A stretch of DNA of 64,000 nt from a bacterium. GTDB lineage: Bacteria; Planctomycetota; UBA1135; UBA2386. Of the stretch, positions 54,989 to 63,311 are shown in pieces (the first letter of the stretch is position 1; every line of letters starts with the position of its first letter). A model generated the notes under the pieces. That model had not been told where the DNA came from. It saw only the letters and a list, made by a program, of their open reading frames with translations, and ran no database searches. Position numbers and translations under genes: made by a program. Location of the stretch: NCBI GenBank assembly GCA_030432695.1, contig JAUILN010000004.1:186001-250000 (forward strand). The letters run 5' to 3'.

Positions 54989-56743
54989 ATGACCGCTCGT
55001 ATCCTCGCCGTCGACGACAGCGAGTCCAACCTGGTGCAGATCCAGCTGTTCCTCGCCGACGAGGACATGGCGGTGGAGACCGCGACCAGCGGGGAGGCCG
55101 CCCTCGGTCGGCTGCTTCGGGAGGACTTCGACCTGGTGCTGCTCGACGTGGTCCTACCCAGCCTTGATGGCTTCGAGGTGTGCCGGCGACTGAAGCGCGA
55201 CCCCCGCACCGCGGACCTGCCGGTGCTGTTCCTCACCGGCCGCGCCCGCGACGACGCGGCCCGCTTGATGGGCTTCCAGGTCGGTGCCGCCGACTTCCTG
55301 ACCAAGCCGTTCCGCCGCGAGGAGTTGGTCGCGCGGATCCATGTATTGCTGTCCTTGCACCAGCGGATCCACCATCTCACCGACCGCTGCGCCGATCTCG
55401 AACTCCGCACCCGACTCGAAGGTCAGCGTGCGCAAGCGCTTCAGTTCGAAGCCGTCGCGCTTCGTGAGGTGCTTCGGGCCGAGCGCGACGCCCCGCTGCG
55501 GGTGAGCAGGCGGCAGGACTCCGCGGGCGGTCCCGACCCCGAGCGACCGGTCGAGCGACGGGCCGTCCCGGGGCCGGACGACGGCGAGTGGGTGGTCGAA
55601 CGCGACGTGGTGGATGTGGCCCGACGCGAGGCCGAACTGCGCGCCCGGGAGCGCGCGGTCGCGGAGGCCGACGAGGAGCGAGAAACGGCCGCGGGAGCTG
55701 CGGCGCGCGGCTACCGGATCCGCGAGTTCCTGGGCGAGTCGGAGTGCCTGCAGGACCTGCACGACCTCGTGTCGCGGCTGCGCGACGTCCGGGCGACGGT
55801 GCTGATCGAAGGCGAGACGGGGACCGGCAAGGAGTTGGTCGCCCGCGCGCTGCACTACGACGGTCGCTACGCGTCGCGGCCCTTCCTGCCGATCCACTGT
55901 GGCGCGATCTCTCCGGAGTTGATCGAGAGCGAACTGTTCGGCTACGAGAAGGGCGCGTTCACCGGGGCGCAGGATCGAAAGGACGGGTTGTTCACCGCCG
56001 CGGACGGTGGCACGGTGTTCCTCGACGAGATCGCCGAGGCCAGTCTCGACCTGCAGGTCAAGCTGCTGCGCGTGCTGCAGCTCGGCGAGATCCGGCCGGT
56101 CGGCGCGAGCCGGCCGCGTCACGTCGACGTGCGGATCGTCGCGGCGACCAACCGTGACCTCGCGGCGATGGTCGAGGAAGGGCGGTTCCGCGAGGATCTC
56201 TACTACCGCCTCCAGTGCGTGACCCTGCAGATCGCGCCGCTCAGGGACCGGATCGACGACCTGCCCGCATTGACCGAGCGGCTGCTCGCCGAGTGGAACG
56301 AGCGCCTGGCGCCGCCGGTGCCGCTGACGGGTGTCTCGCACGCGGCCCTCGAGGCGATGCGGACCTACGATTGGCCGGGCAACGTCCGTGAGCTCGAGAA
56401 CGTCCTGAAGGCGGCGGTGGCGATCGGACGCAACGAGGTGTTGCAGGTCGAGGACCTGCCTGCAGGGTTGCGGGGCGTGCGGATGCCCAGGCCGCAAGGT
56501 GCGATCACGGATCCGGCGGTGGATCTCCAGGGGCGGCGCGACGAGATCGACCGGGACGCTTTCGCGCGGGCTCTCGCGGCTCACGATGGTGACAAGCGCG
56601 CAGCTGCCGCTGCCCTGGGGATGTCGCGGAGCACCTTCTACCGTCGCCTGAAGAAGCTCGAGAACCCGGGTTCCGCAAGTGTCGCCAAGGCCCGTCACCC
56701 GCTATCCTGCGACGCCGCCGACGGAAGGAATCTCAACCGATGA
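54989..56743 (+). CDS. NtrC-type sigma-54 response regulator
   Basis: A 584-residue activator. The receiver domain (residues 1-120) has phospho-acceptor D53 in LVLLDVVLP and K106 in LTKPF. A long linker (about 125-240) is charged and probably coiled-coil ([20 protein letters not shown]). The AAA+ domain has Walker A GETGTGKE (275-282), GAFTGA (322-327) for sigma-54 contact and FREDLYYRL. The C-terminus is a Fis-type HTH ([20 protein letters not shown]). No histidine kinase is adjacent, so its partner is elsewhere. It is translationally coupled (ATGA) to the small acidic protein next. The linker is longer than in most NtrC-family regulators. Confidence 0.94.
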   Translation: MTARILAVDDSESNLVQIQLFLADEDMAVETATSGEAALGRLLREDFDLVLLDVVLPSLDGFEVCRRLKRDPRTADLPVLFLTGRARDDAARLMGFQVGAADFLTKPFRREELVARIHVLLSLHQRIHHLTDRCADLELRTRLEGQRAQALQFEAVALREVLRAERDAPLRVSRRQDSAGGPDPERPVERRAVPGPDDGEWVVERDVVDVARREAELRARERAVAEADEERETAAGAAARGYRIREFLGESECLQDLHDLVSRLRDVRATVLIEGETGTGKELVARALHYDGRYASRPFLPIHCGAISPELIESELFGYEKGAFTGAQDRKDGLFTAADGGTVFLDEIAEASLDLQVKLLRVLQLGEIRPVGASRPRHVDVRIVAATNRDLAAMVEEGRFREDLYYRLQCVTLQIAPLRDRIDDLPALTERLLAEWNERLAPPVPLTGVSHAALEAMRTYDWPGNVRELENVLKAAVAIGRNEVLQVEDLPAGLRGVRMPRPQGAITDPAVDLQGRRDEIDRDAFARALAAHDGDKRAAAAALGMSRSTFYRRLKKLENPGSASVAKARHPLSCDAADGRNLNR

Positions 56744-56952
56744 CCCACGCCCGCTTCGTCCGTCTCGAAGGTCTCGACAAGCCGTGTCTCGTGGTCAGCG
56801 AGACCGGTGATCTGCCGGACGAGCTGATCATCGACTTCTCGAAGACCAACGAGCACTGGGCTCACGAGCGCTCCGAGCCGGTGACTTTCCGGATCCAGCC
56901 GTCGACCCGCGACGAGGACCAGCCGACGTACGTCGAGATGTTCGACGACTGA
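56740..56952 (+). CDS. Small acidic protein, unrecognised
   Basis: A 70-residue acidic protein overlapping the regulator stop in ATGA, which argues for real translation and a functional link. Sequence blocks include FVRLEGLDKPCLVVSETGDL and PDELIIDFSKTNEHWAHE; no membrane helix, cofactor motif or known family is seen. It could be a modulator of the regulator or an unrelated passenger; there is no direct evidence for either. Confidence 0.7.
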   Translation: MTHARFVRLEGLDKPCLVVSETGDLPDELIIDFSKTNEHWAHERSEPVTFRIQPSTRDEDQPTYVEMFDD

Positions 56953-57084
56953 ACGCCATCCGGTCGGTGCGGTCCGGAGACCGTCCCAGGCCCCGCCCGG
57001 AACAAATTGGGGTGAGCTTGAGCGGCGGTTGACCGGGAGGGAGACGATCTCAGGTCGGAGTCCGGATCTCCGCAACCGATCGTC

Positions 57085-58764
57085 ATGAACCAACCCTCGC
57101 TCGTCGCTCTCGCGGTCGCCACGTTGTGCGCGACCGTTTCCCCCCAAGGTCTGGTCCAGGAAGGACCCGAGCCGAACAACTCGACCTCGACCGCGACCGC
57201 CATGCAGTGCGGGTCCCAGGGCGAGGGCGACGTCGTCGTCGGTGGCGACCAGGACTGGTGGTCTTTCGGTGTTTCCTCCGCGTCGACGCTGTTGATCACC
57301 ACGGGACCGGGCCTGTCGGGGCCCGGCCTTCCCGGCGCCCTGTCCGATACCGTGCTCGAGCTGTACGACGCGGCCGGAACGCTACTCGCCGAGAACGACG
57401 ACTTCGGCGGCACCCAATCGACCAGCTACCGGCGCCGCGGGACCTACTCGCTGCTGCAGGTGGGGGTGCCGGCCGGCACCTACTACGTGAACGTCCGCGG
57501 CTTCGGTAGCGCGCAGACCGGCAACTACACCCTCGACGTGCAGTGCACGGGCCAGCAGCCATACTTCGCCGAGGGTCCGGAGCCCAACGGTGATCCGAAC
57601 GATCCGATCGCCCCGGGCACCCCGACGCCACTGCCGCAGCTCGAGTCGGTCGTAGACGGCGACATCTCGATGGCAGGCGACAGCGACTGGTACTCGTTCA
57701 GCATCGGTGCGCAGACCGAGGTGTTGATCGAGACCGGGGAGAGTGGCGTGGCCGGCGGCTCGATCGGTGACTCCACGTTGGAGCTGTTCGACAGCGCCGG
57801 CCAGAGCATCGCCGCCGACGACGACGGCGGCTCCGGTGCCTACTCGCAGATCGGCATCTCGCTCGCGCCCGGCACCTACTTCATCGACGTGCGGGGCTTC
57901 GGCACCCGTTTCGGCACCTACCGGCTGTGGCTCTGGCAGCTCGTTCCTCCCGCCGCATCGGTGTCGGAGTCGCCCGAACCGAACGACACGGTGGCTACGG
58001 CGACGCCTTTGCCGTGTGGCGTGGCCGGCGTGGGTGACATCAGCAGCGACGACCACGACTACTGGTCGTTCACGCTGACCCAGCCGACCACGGTGACCGC
58101 CTACACCGAGCCTGACCCTGCGGGGGCGCTCGGCTTCCTCAACGACACCGAACTCACGCTCCGCGATGCTGCGACCAACGCGGTGATCGCCTACGACGAC
58201 GACAACGGTCGGGGTCTCTACTCGGAGATCGTCGCGCATCTGCCGCCCGGCAACTACGTCTGGGACGTGGAGGGCTATGGCACCAACGACGTCGGTGACT
58301 ACGTCCTGTACTTCGGCTGTGCGGGGGCGGTGGCGTTCGCCGAGTCGCAACCCGGAGGCTGTGTGGGATCGAATGGCTCGGTGCCGACCGCGCAGATCCG
58401 CGACCTCGAAGCGCCGGTGATCGGCACGACCTTCGTCGTCGACTTCGTGCAGTGCCCGGCAGCGTCGACGATGTTCGCCATGATCGGCTTCGACATCACG
58501 CAGACCAGCAGCGGGTTCCCGTTGCCGTTCGACCTGACCTTCCTCGGCGCGCCGGGCTGCGCGATCGAGGTCGATCCATTGGTGGCCGTGCCCTTGACCT
58601 CCGGACCGTTCGGCGCTTCCACCGCGGTGCTGCCGATCGCCCTCGATCCTGCGCTGGTCGGGATCACCGGGTATGTGCAGGGCTTCGTCCCCGATCCGGC
58701 GGCGAACAACTTCGGCGCGACCACCAGCAACCGCGCCGTGTGGTCGATCGGCGATCGTCTCTGA
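57085..58764 (+). CDS. Secreted protein with three PPC domains
   Basis: A 559-residue exported protein (signal MNQPSLVALAVATLCATVSP, ending near Q). It has three bacterial pre-peptidase C-terminal (PPC) beta-domains, each with the EPNxxxxxAT-type opening and DxDWYSF-like core: GPEPNNSTSTATAM then GGDQDWWSFGV; GPEPNGDPND then AGDSDWYSFSI; SPEPNDTVATATPL then DDHDYWSFTL. Each closes with a GTYYVNVRGFG-like strand. The last 150 residues (from GGCVGSNGSVPTAQI, through GAPGCAIEV, to FVPDPAANNFGATTS) are the C-terminal module shared with the next two proteins. PPC domains usually accompany secreted proteases, but no catalytic domain is present here. Confidence 0.87.
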   Translation: MNQPSLVALAVATLCATVSPQGLVQEGPEPNNSTSTATAMQCGSQGEGDVVVGGDQDWWSFGVSSASTLLITTGPGLSGPGLPGALSDTVLELYDAAGTLLAENDDFGGTQSTSYRRRGTYSLLQVGVPAGTYYVNVRGFGSAQTGNYTLDVQCTGQQPYFAEGPEPNGDPNDPIAPGTPTPLPQLESVVDGDISMAGDSDWYSFSIGAQTEVLIETGESGVAGGSIGDSTLELFDSAGQSIAADDDGGSGAYSQIGISLAPGTYFIDVRGFGTRFGTYRLWLWQLVPPAASVSESPEPNDTVATATPLPCGVAGVGDISSDDHDYWSFTLTQPTTVTAYTEPDPAGALGFLNDTELTLRDAATNAVIAYDDDNGRGLYSEIVAHLPPGNYVWDVEGYGTNDVGDYVLYFGCAGAVAFAESQPGGCVGSNGSVPTAQIRDLEAPVIGTTFVVDFVQCPAASTMFAMIGFDITQTSSGFPLPFDLTFLGAPGCAIEVDPLVAVPLTSGPFGASTAVLPIALDPALVGITGYVQGFVPDPAANNFGATTSNRAVWSIGDRL

Positions 58765-59027
58765 ACGGTGGTTCGCCGCGGCGGATGATTGCGCCAGGCG
58801 ACGAATTGATCACGGTCGGGCGTCGTCGGGCTGGCGCCTGACCGCATTGACGTCGAGGTGCGGACTGCTTCGACGTGAACTGCGGTGGGGGGGGGAGGGA
58901 GCGGCATGACCCCGCGGAGTCGTTAGACTTCCGCCTTCCTGCCTGTCCCGTTCAGTCAGCTATTCTCTCTCGACTCACGTGAGACACCGCGCGCCGCCCC
59001 CGCACGCGGTGATGGAGAGTCCGATCC
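58765..59027. other. Intergenic region with G tract and palindrome
   Basis: About 260 bases without a gene. It holds a run of nine or ten G near 58884-58894 and a perfect 10-base palindrome CTCACGTGAG at 58974-58983, 45 bases before the next start, which could be a regulator site. GGAGAGTCC ahead of the next gene is also found ahead of its paralogue, so the leader was duplicated together with the gene. Confidence 0.4.
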
Positions 59028-60530
59028 ATGCGATTCCTTCCTTCGGCCGTCCTCGGCCTGACCGCGATCAGCGGTCTGTGTGCGCAATCCTGGGAAGACC
59101 GCATTGCCGCCCAATGGCCCGGCGATGCGATCCTCAAGGTGTCCGAGCGCGAGTTCACCTCCTTCCTCCACCTCCACCTCGCGCAGCTCGGCGACAAGGC
59201 CGCCGCGGTGCACGCCTTCCAGTTCGCCCAGTCGCGCGCCTACGGCGTGTCGGGCCCGGTCGGCTTCGCGGTCCCCACGCCCCCCGCCGTGCTGCCCGAG
59301 AGTGGTGTGTCGCTCAATGCCGCGATCTCCGAGGCCAACGAGCCCAACGGCGATCCGAACAACGGTGGTGGCGTCCCGACCCTGATCAGCGTCGGCGACG
59401 AGGGGCAGGGCCTTCTCACGCCGGGCGACGACGACTGGTGGCAGTTCACGTTGACCCGCACGGCCAACCTGATCATCAACACGTCGCGCGTCGGCATGGC
59501 GAACGTCAGTGACACGGTGATCGAGCTGTTCGACGCGGCCTCCGGGTCGCTCGCGTTCAACGACGACTTCCTCGGCTACAGCCTCTACTCCCGACTCGAT
59601 GTGACGCTCGCTCCAGGCGTCTACTACGTCAAGGTGCGCGCGTTCAGTCCGACCCAGGAAGGCGAATACGGTCTGGACATCCACGAGCCGTTGCCGTCGA
59701 GCGGCCTGCAGACGGTTGCCGAGGGTCCGGAGGACAACGGTGACCCGAACAACGGTGGCACGCCGACGCCGGCAGACTGCAACACGCGTTGTCTGGGCAA
59801 CATCGAGTCGGGTACCGATACCGACTGGTGGTCGTTCACCCTCACCGCGGATACCGACGTGGTCCTGCAGACCGGTCCGGACAACCCAGGCGGCGCGGAG
59901 GTCGGCGATTCCACGATGACGCTGCGCGACGCGATGGGCGCCTCCATCGAATTCGACGACGACGACGGCCCCGGCCTCTACTCGTTCATCAGCCGCACGC
60001 TGACCGCCGGCACCTACTACGTCGAGGTCGACGGCTTCGGATCCACCCGAACCGGTTACTACAACCTGGACATCCTGTGCCTCGGCGGCACGGTGCCCGC
60101 CAGCTACACGATCACCGGCCAGGGCTGCGCGGGCAGCAACGGCAACACGCCGTTCCTGTCGGTCGGCGATCCCGAGCAGCCGGTGATCGGTACCACCTTC
60201 TCGATCCTCTGCAACGACCTGAACCCGGGCCTCCTGGCGCTCGGCAACCTCGGCTTCACGCAGACCCTGTTCGGCGGCTTTCAGTGCCCGTTGGACCTGA
60301 GCCCGTTCGGCGCGACCGGCTGCACGATCTACTCCGACTCGACGGTGTTCTTCCCGCTGGTCGTCGACCCGGTGACCAACGCCGCGGTGTTCTCGCTGGA
60401 GATCCCGCGCCTCGCCTACCTCGAGGGTCTGACCTTCTACGAGCAGGTCTTCGTCCTCGACCCGGCTGCCAACGCGTTCGGCGCCTACATGTCCGACGCG
60501 CTGGTCGGCGTGCTCGGCCGCCGCGACTGA
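59028..60530 (+). CDS. Secreted PPC-repeat protein, tandem paralogue A
   Basis: A 500-residue exported protein starting MRFLPSAVLGLTAISGLCAQ. After the signal comes a 90-residue N-terminal region (SWEDRIAAQWPGDAILKVSE, REFTSFLHLHLAQLGDKAA) that resembles nothing I know but is conserved in the next gene. Two PPC domains follow (EPNGDPNNGGGVPTLI; PEDNGDPNNGGTPTPADCNT, with DTDWWSFTLT). The C-terminal module begins GQGCAGSNGNTPFLSVGD and ends DALVGVLGRRD. Residues about 208-388 are encoded by a DNA stretch identical to the paralogue. The likely role is surface or matrix protein; no catalytic residues are seen. Confidence 0.9.
   Translation: MRFLPSAVLGLTAISGLCAQSWEDRIAAQWPGDAILKVSEREFTSFLHLHLAQLGDKAAAVHAFQFAQSRAYGVSGPVGFAVPTPPAVLPESGVSLNAAISEANEPNGDPNNGGGVPTLISVGDEGQGLLTPGDDDWWQFTLTRTANLIINTSRVGMANVSDTVIELFDAASGSLAFNDDFLGYSLYSRLDVTLAPGVYYVKVRAFSPTQEGEYGLDIHEPLPSSGLQTVAEGPEDNGDPNNGGTPTPADCNTRCLGNIESGTDTDWWSFTLTADTDVVLQTGPDNPGGAEVGDSTMTLRDAMGASIEFDDDDGPGLYSFISRTLTAGTYYVEVDGFGSTRTGYYNLDILCLGGTVPASYTITGQGCAGSNGNTPFLSVGDPEQPVIGTTFSILCNDLNPGLLALGNLGFTQTLFGGFQCPLDLSPFGATGCTIYSDSTVFFPLVVDPVTNAAVFSLEIPRLAYLEGLTFYEQVFVLDPAANAFGAYMSDALVGVLGRRD
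59649..60190 (+). repeat. 542-base identical tract, copy A
   Basis: Compared by eye line by line, 59649-60190 is identical to 61348-61889 (offset 1699). The two genes differ at once on both sides (T/C at 59648 versus 61347, T/C at 60191 versus 61890). It spans the second PPC domain and the beginning of the C-terminal module. Confidence 0.95.
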
Positions 60531-60550
60531 AGCTGATTGCTTCGCCATTG

Positions 60551-60570
60551 CGGGCGCGACCTTGCGCCCG
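60551..60570 (+). terminator. Hairpin after paralogue A
   Basis: CGGGCGC (60551-60557) pairs with GCGCCCG (60564-60570) around GACCTT. It lies 21 bases after the stop of paralogue A. No U-tract follows, so termination would need other factors. Confidence 0.45.
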
Positions 60571-60726
60571 TACGGAGCAGGACTCCCGCGATCGGGGGAC
60601 CTGAGCCGACGAGCGCCGTGCGCCACCGGGAAGTCCGCGTGCCGCCGGGCGCTCCCCCTTGACGGTGCCCCCCTACGTACCGAGCGCCGACCGGCACCCC
60701 GCCCCGGCGCAGGAGAGTCCCCTACC

Positions 60727-62229
60727 ATGCAAATCAGTACCACGGCCGTCCTCGGCCTGACCGCGATCGGCGGTCTGTGTGCTCAGTCCTGGGAAGACCG
60801 CGTCGAGGCCCGTTGGCCCGGCGCTGCGATCCTCAAGGTCACGGAGCAGGAGTTCACTTCGTTCCTGCACCAGAACCTCGCGCAGCTCGGCGACAAGGCC
60901 GCCGGAGTCGGTGCCTTCCAGTCAGCCCAGGCGCGGGCCTACGGCTTGCCGCACGCGGCCGGATTCCTCTTCCCCACGCCGCCCGCGGTCCTGCCGGAGA
61001 GCGGTCTGTCGCTGAACGCCGCGATCTCCGAGGCCAACGAGCCCAACGGCGATCCGAACAGCGGCGGCGGCATCCCGACCCTGATCAGCGTCGGCGACGA
61101 AGGCCAGGGCCATCTGAGCCCGGGCGACGACGACTGGTGGCGCTTCTCCGTCACCCGCCGCTTCGATCTGATCATCAACACCACGCGGATCGGTACCGCG
61201 AACGTCAGCGACACGGTGATCGAACTGTACGACGTCGGCTCGAACCTGCTCGCCGCCAACGACGACTTCTTGGGTTACGGCCTCTACTCGCGACTCGACG
61301 TGACGCTCGACACGGGCGTGTACTACGTGAAGGTGCGCGCGTTCAGCCCGACCCAGGAAGGCGAATACGGTCTGGACATCCACGAGCCGTTGCCGTCGAG
61401 CGGCCTGCAGACGGTTGCCGAGGGTCCGGAGGACAACGGTGACCCGAACAACGGTGGCACGCCGACGCCGGCAGACTGCAACACGCGTTGTCTGGGCAAC
61501 ATCGAGTCGGGTACCGATACCGACTGGTGGTCGTTCACCCTCACCGCGGATACCGACGTGGTCCTGCAGACCGGTCCGGACAACCCAGGCGGCGCGGAGG
61601 TCGGCGATTCCACGATGACGCTGCGCGACGCGATGGGCGCCTCCATCGAATTCGACGACGACGACGGCCCCGGCCTCTACTCGTTCATCAGCCGCACGCT
61701 GACCGCCGGCACCTACTACGTCGAGGTCGACGGCTTCGGATCCACCCGAACCGGTTACTACAACCTGGACATCCTGTGCCTCGGCGGCACGGTGCCCGCC
61801 AGCTACACGATCACCGGCCAGGGCTGCGCGGGCAGCAACGGCAACACGCCGTTCCTGTCGGTCGGCGATCCCGAGCAGCCGGTGATCGGCACCACCTTCT
61901 CGGTTCGCTGCAACGACCTGAACGCCAGCATGCCGACCATCGCCAGCCTGGGCTTCTCACAGACCCTGGACGGCGGCTTCCAGTGCCCGCTCGACCTGAC
62001 GCCCTTCGGCGCTCCGGGATGCACGGTCTACTCGGACTCGGTGGTGTCGTTCGTGCTCGTGGTCGATCCGGTGACCAGCAGCTCTCTGATCTCCGTGGAG
62101 ATCCCGCGCGAGCCGTCGATCGAAGGCGTCGTGTTCTACGAGCAGGTCTACGTCCTCGACCCGGCCGCGAACGCGTTCGGTGCCTACATGTCCGACGCGC
62201 TCGTCGGCGTGCTCGGCCGCCGGGACTGA
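60727..62229 (+). CDS. Secreted PPC-repeat protein, tandem paralogue B
   Basis: A 500-residue protein, the same length as paralogue A, starting at ATG 60727 (MQISTTAVLGLTAIGGLCAQ) after a GGAGAGTCC leader also found before paralogue A. It has the same order: signal, N-terminal region (SWEDRVEARWPGAAILKVTE), two PPC domains and the C-terminal module ending DALVGVLGRRD. Outside the identical 542 bases the two differ at many codons. The longer open frame starting at 60562 is not used because it lacks a signal peptide. Likely a surface or matrix protein; no enzyme motif is seen. Confidence 0.9.
   Translation: MQISTTAVLGLTAIGGLCAQSWEDRVEARWPGAAILKVTEQEFTSFLHQNLAQLGDKAAGVGAFQSAQARAYGLPHAAGFLFPTPPAVLPESGLSLNAAISEANEPNGDPNSGGGIPTLISVGDEGQGHLSPGDDDWWRFSVTRRFDLIINTTRIGTANVSDTVIELYDVGSNLLAANDDFLGYGLYSRLDVTLDTGVYYVKVRAFSPTQEGEYGLDIHEPLPSSGLQTVAEGPEDNGDPNNGGTPTPADCNTRCLGNIESGTDTDWWSFTLTADTDVVLQTGPDNPGGAEVGDSTMTLRDAMGASIEFDDDDGPGLYSFISRTLTAGTYYVEVDGFGSTRTGYYNLDILCLGGTVPASYTITGQGCAGSNGNTPFLSVGDPEQPVIGTTFSVRCNDLNASMPTIASLGFSQTLDGGFQCPLDLTPFGAPGCTVYSDSVVSFVLVVDPVTSSSLISVEIPREPSIEGVVFYEQVYVLDPAANAFGAYMSDALVGVLGRRD
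61348..61889 (+). repeat. 542-base identical tract, copy B
   Basis: Second copy of the identical tract (see 59649-60190). Synonymous sites are unchanged inside it, while the flanking paralogous sequence has many synonymous differences; this fits recent gene conversion between tandem paralogues. An assembly artefact is the alternative. Confidence 0.95.
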
Positions 62230-62276
62230 GGCGGCCTGCCATGCGGGCGGCGGGGACCCGAACCGGCTCCCACGCC

Positions 62277-63236
62277 CTACTCCGCGTCGTCGGCGGTCGC
62301 GACCGCTGCCCGGCGGCGACGCTGCGGGGCCGGTTTGGACTTGCCGCCGAACAGCTTCATCAGGAACGCTCCGACTGCGGCGAGGCCGATCGCGATCGGC
62401 TTCCACAGGCCGAGCAGGATCTTGAGGAAGCCGCCCTTGAGCAGCAGCTTGCCGCCGATCAGGGCACCGATGCCGCCGACCACCAGCGGGTCGACACCCT
62501 CCTGGTAGTCGCCGTAGCGCTCGCCGTCGACGAAATCGACGGCCGGCAGGATCGCGCGCACACCGCGGCGCACGGCGTCGAGTTCTTCCATCCCGGCGAC
62601 CGCTTGCAGCACCAGAGTGCCGCGGCGGCCGAGGATGCGCACGTCGTAGTTGAGCGCGTCGCCCGACTCACCCGTGGGCTCGGTGAAGCGGAGATGCTTG
62701 GCCCAGTACAGCTTCTTGCTGGCTGAGTCGTAGCTCGGCCGCTCGGCCCAGCCGCGTAGCTCGATGGTTCCGTAGCCCGCGGCGCTGCGTGCTTCGTTGG
62801 AGGCCTCCGTGCCCTCCTGCATCGTCGCCAGCAGGTCGTCGTAATCGATGCCGGCGGCGTCGCCGTCGTCGACGTGGCCCTCGTCGTCGTAGCTGACGAT
62901 GATCGCCCAGCTCGGCGACCCCTCGTCCTCGCTCTCGAACTCCGGAGGAGTCAGCAGGCCGAGGGTGTCCGGGTCGGGCGGGTTGTTCCAGATCCGCTCG
63001 ACGATGAAGCGGGCGCCTTCCGGCTGCAGGTAGTGCCAGCCTTCGGGCAGGTCGATCGTGGCCTTGCCGCCCTCGACGGTGACCTCGCCGGACTCCAGGC
63101 CCAACTGGGTCAGCATCTCGCTCCAGGTCGGCCCGGCTTCCGGGCCGGGATCCTGTGCGTCGTCCTGTGCGCGCGCGCCGGCCTGCAGGGCGAGCGCGAT
63201 CACCGCCATCACGGCGGTCGTCCTCGGAATCGTCAT
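62277..63236 (-). CDS. DUF2167-like exported membrane protein
   Basis: A 319-residue protein from ATG 63236 with AAGGAG five bases upstream. The signal peptide is MTIPRTTAVMAVIALALQAG, ending ARAQ. The sequence fits DUF2167: GKATIDLPEGWHYLQPEGAR, FIVERIWNNPP, SWAIIVSYDDEGHVDDGDAA, WAKHLRF, LNYDVRILGRRGTLVLQAVA. A C-terminal membrane part (VGGIGALIGGKLLLKGGFLK, LLGLWKPIAIGLAAVGAFL) follows and the end is basic. DUF2167 proteins are uncharacterised inner-membrane proteins sometimes linked to envelope stress. The downstream gap to paralogue B is 47 bases, convergent. Confidence 0.85.
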   Translation of the reverse strand: MTIPRTTAVMAVIALALQAGARAQDDAQDPGPEAGPTWSEMLTQLGLESGEVTVEGGKATIDLPEGWHYLQPEGARFIVERIWNNPPDPDTLGLLTPPEFESEDEGSPSWAIIVSYDDEGHVDDGDAAGIDYDDLLATMQEGTEASNEARSAAGYGTIELRGWAERPSYDSASKKLYWAKHLRFTEPTGESGDALNYDVRILGRRGTLVLQAVAGMEELDAVRRGVRAILPAVDFVDGERYGDYQEGVDPLVVGGIGALIGGKLLLKGGFLKILLGLWKPIAIGLAAVGAFLMKLFGGKSKPAPQRRRRAAVATADDAE

Positions 63237-63311
63237 CGTTCTCCTTCGCGGGGTGCGGATCGGGCGCCGCATCTTGCAGACGAGGGAGAACGAAACAACC
63301 CGCGGGTCGGA

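Noticed and set aside
58884..58894. G tract as a phase-variation repeat
   Set aside because: It is intergenic, about 135 bases before the next start, and a single homopolymer in GC-rich DNA is weak evidence for phase variation.
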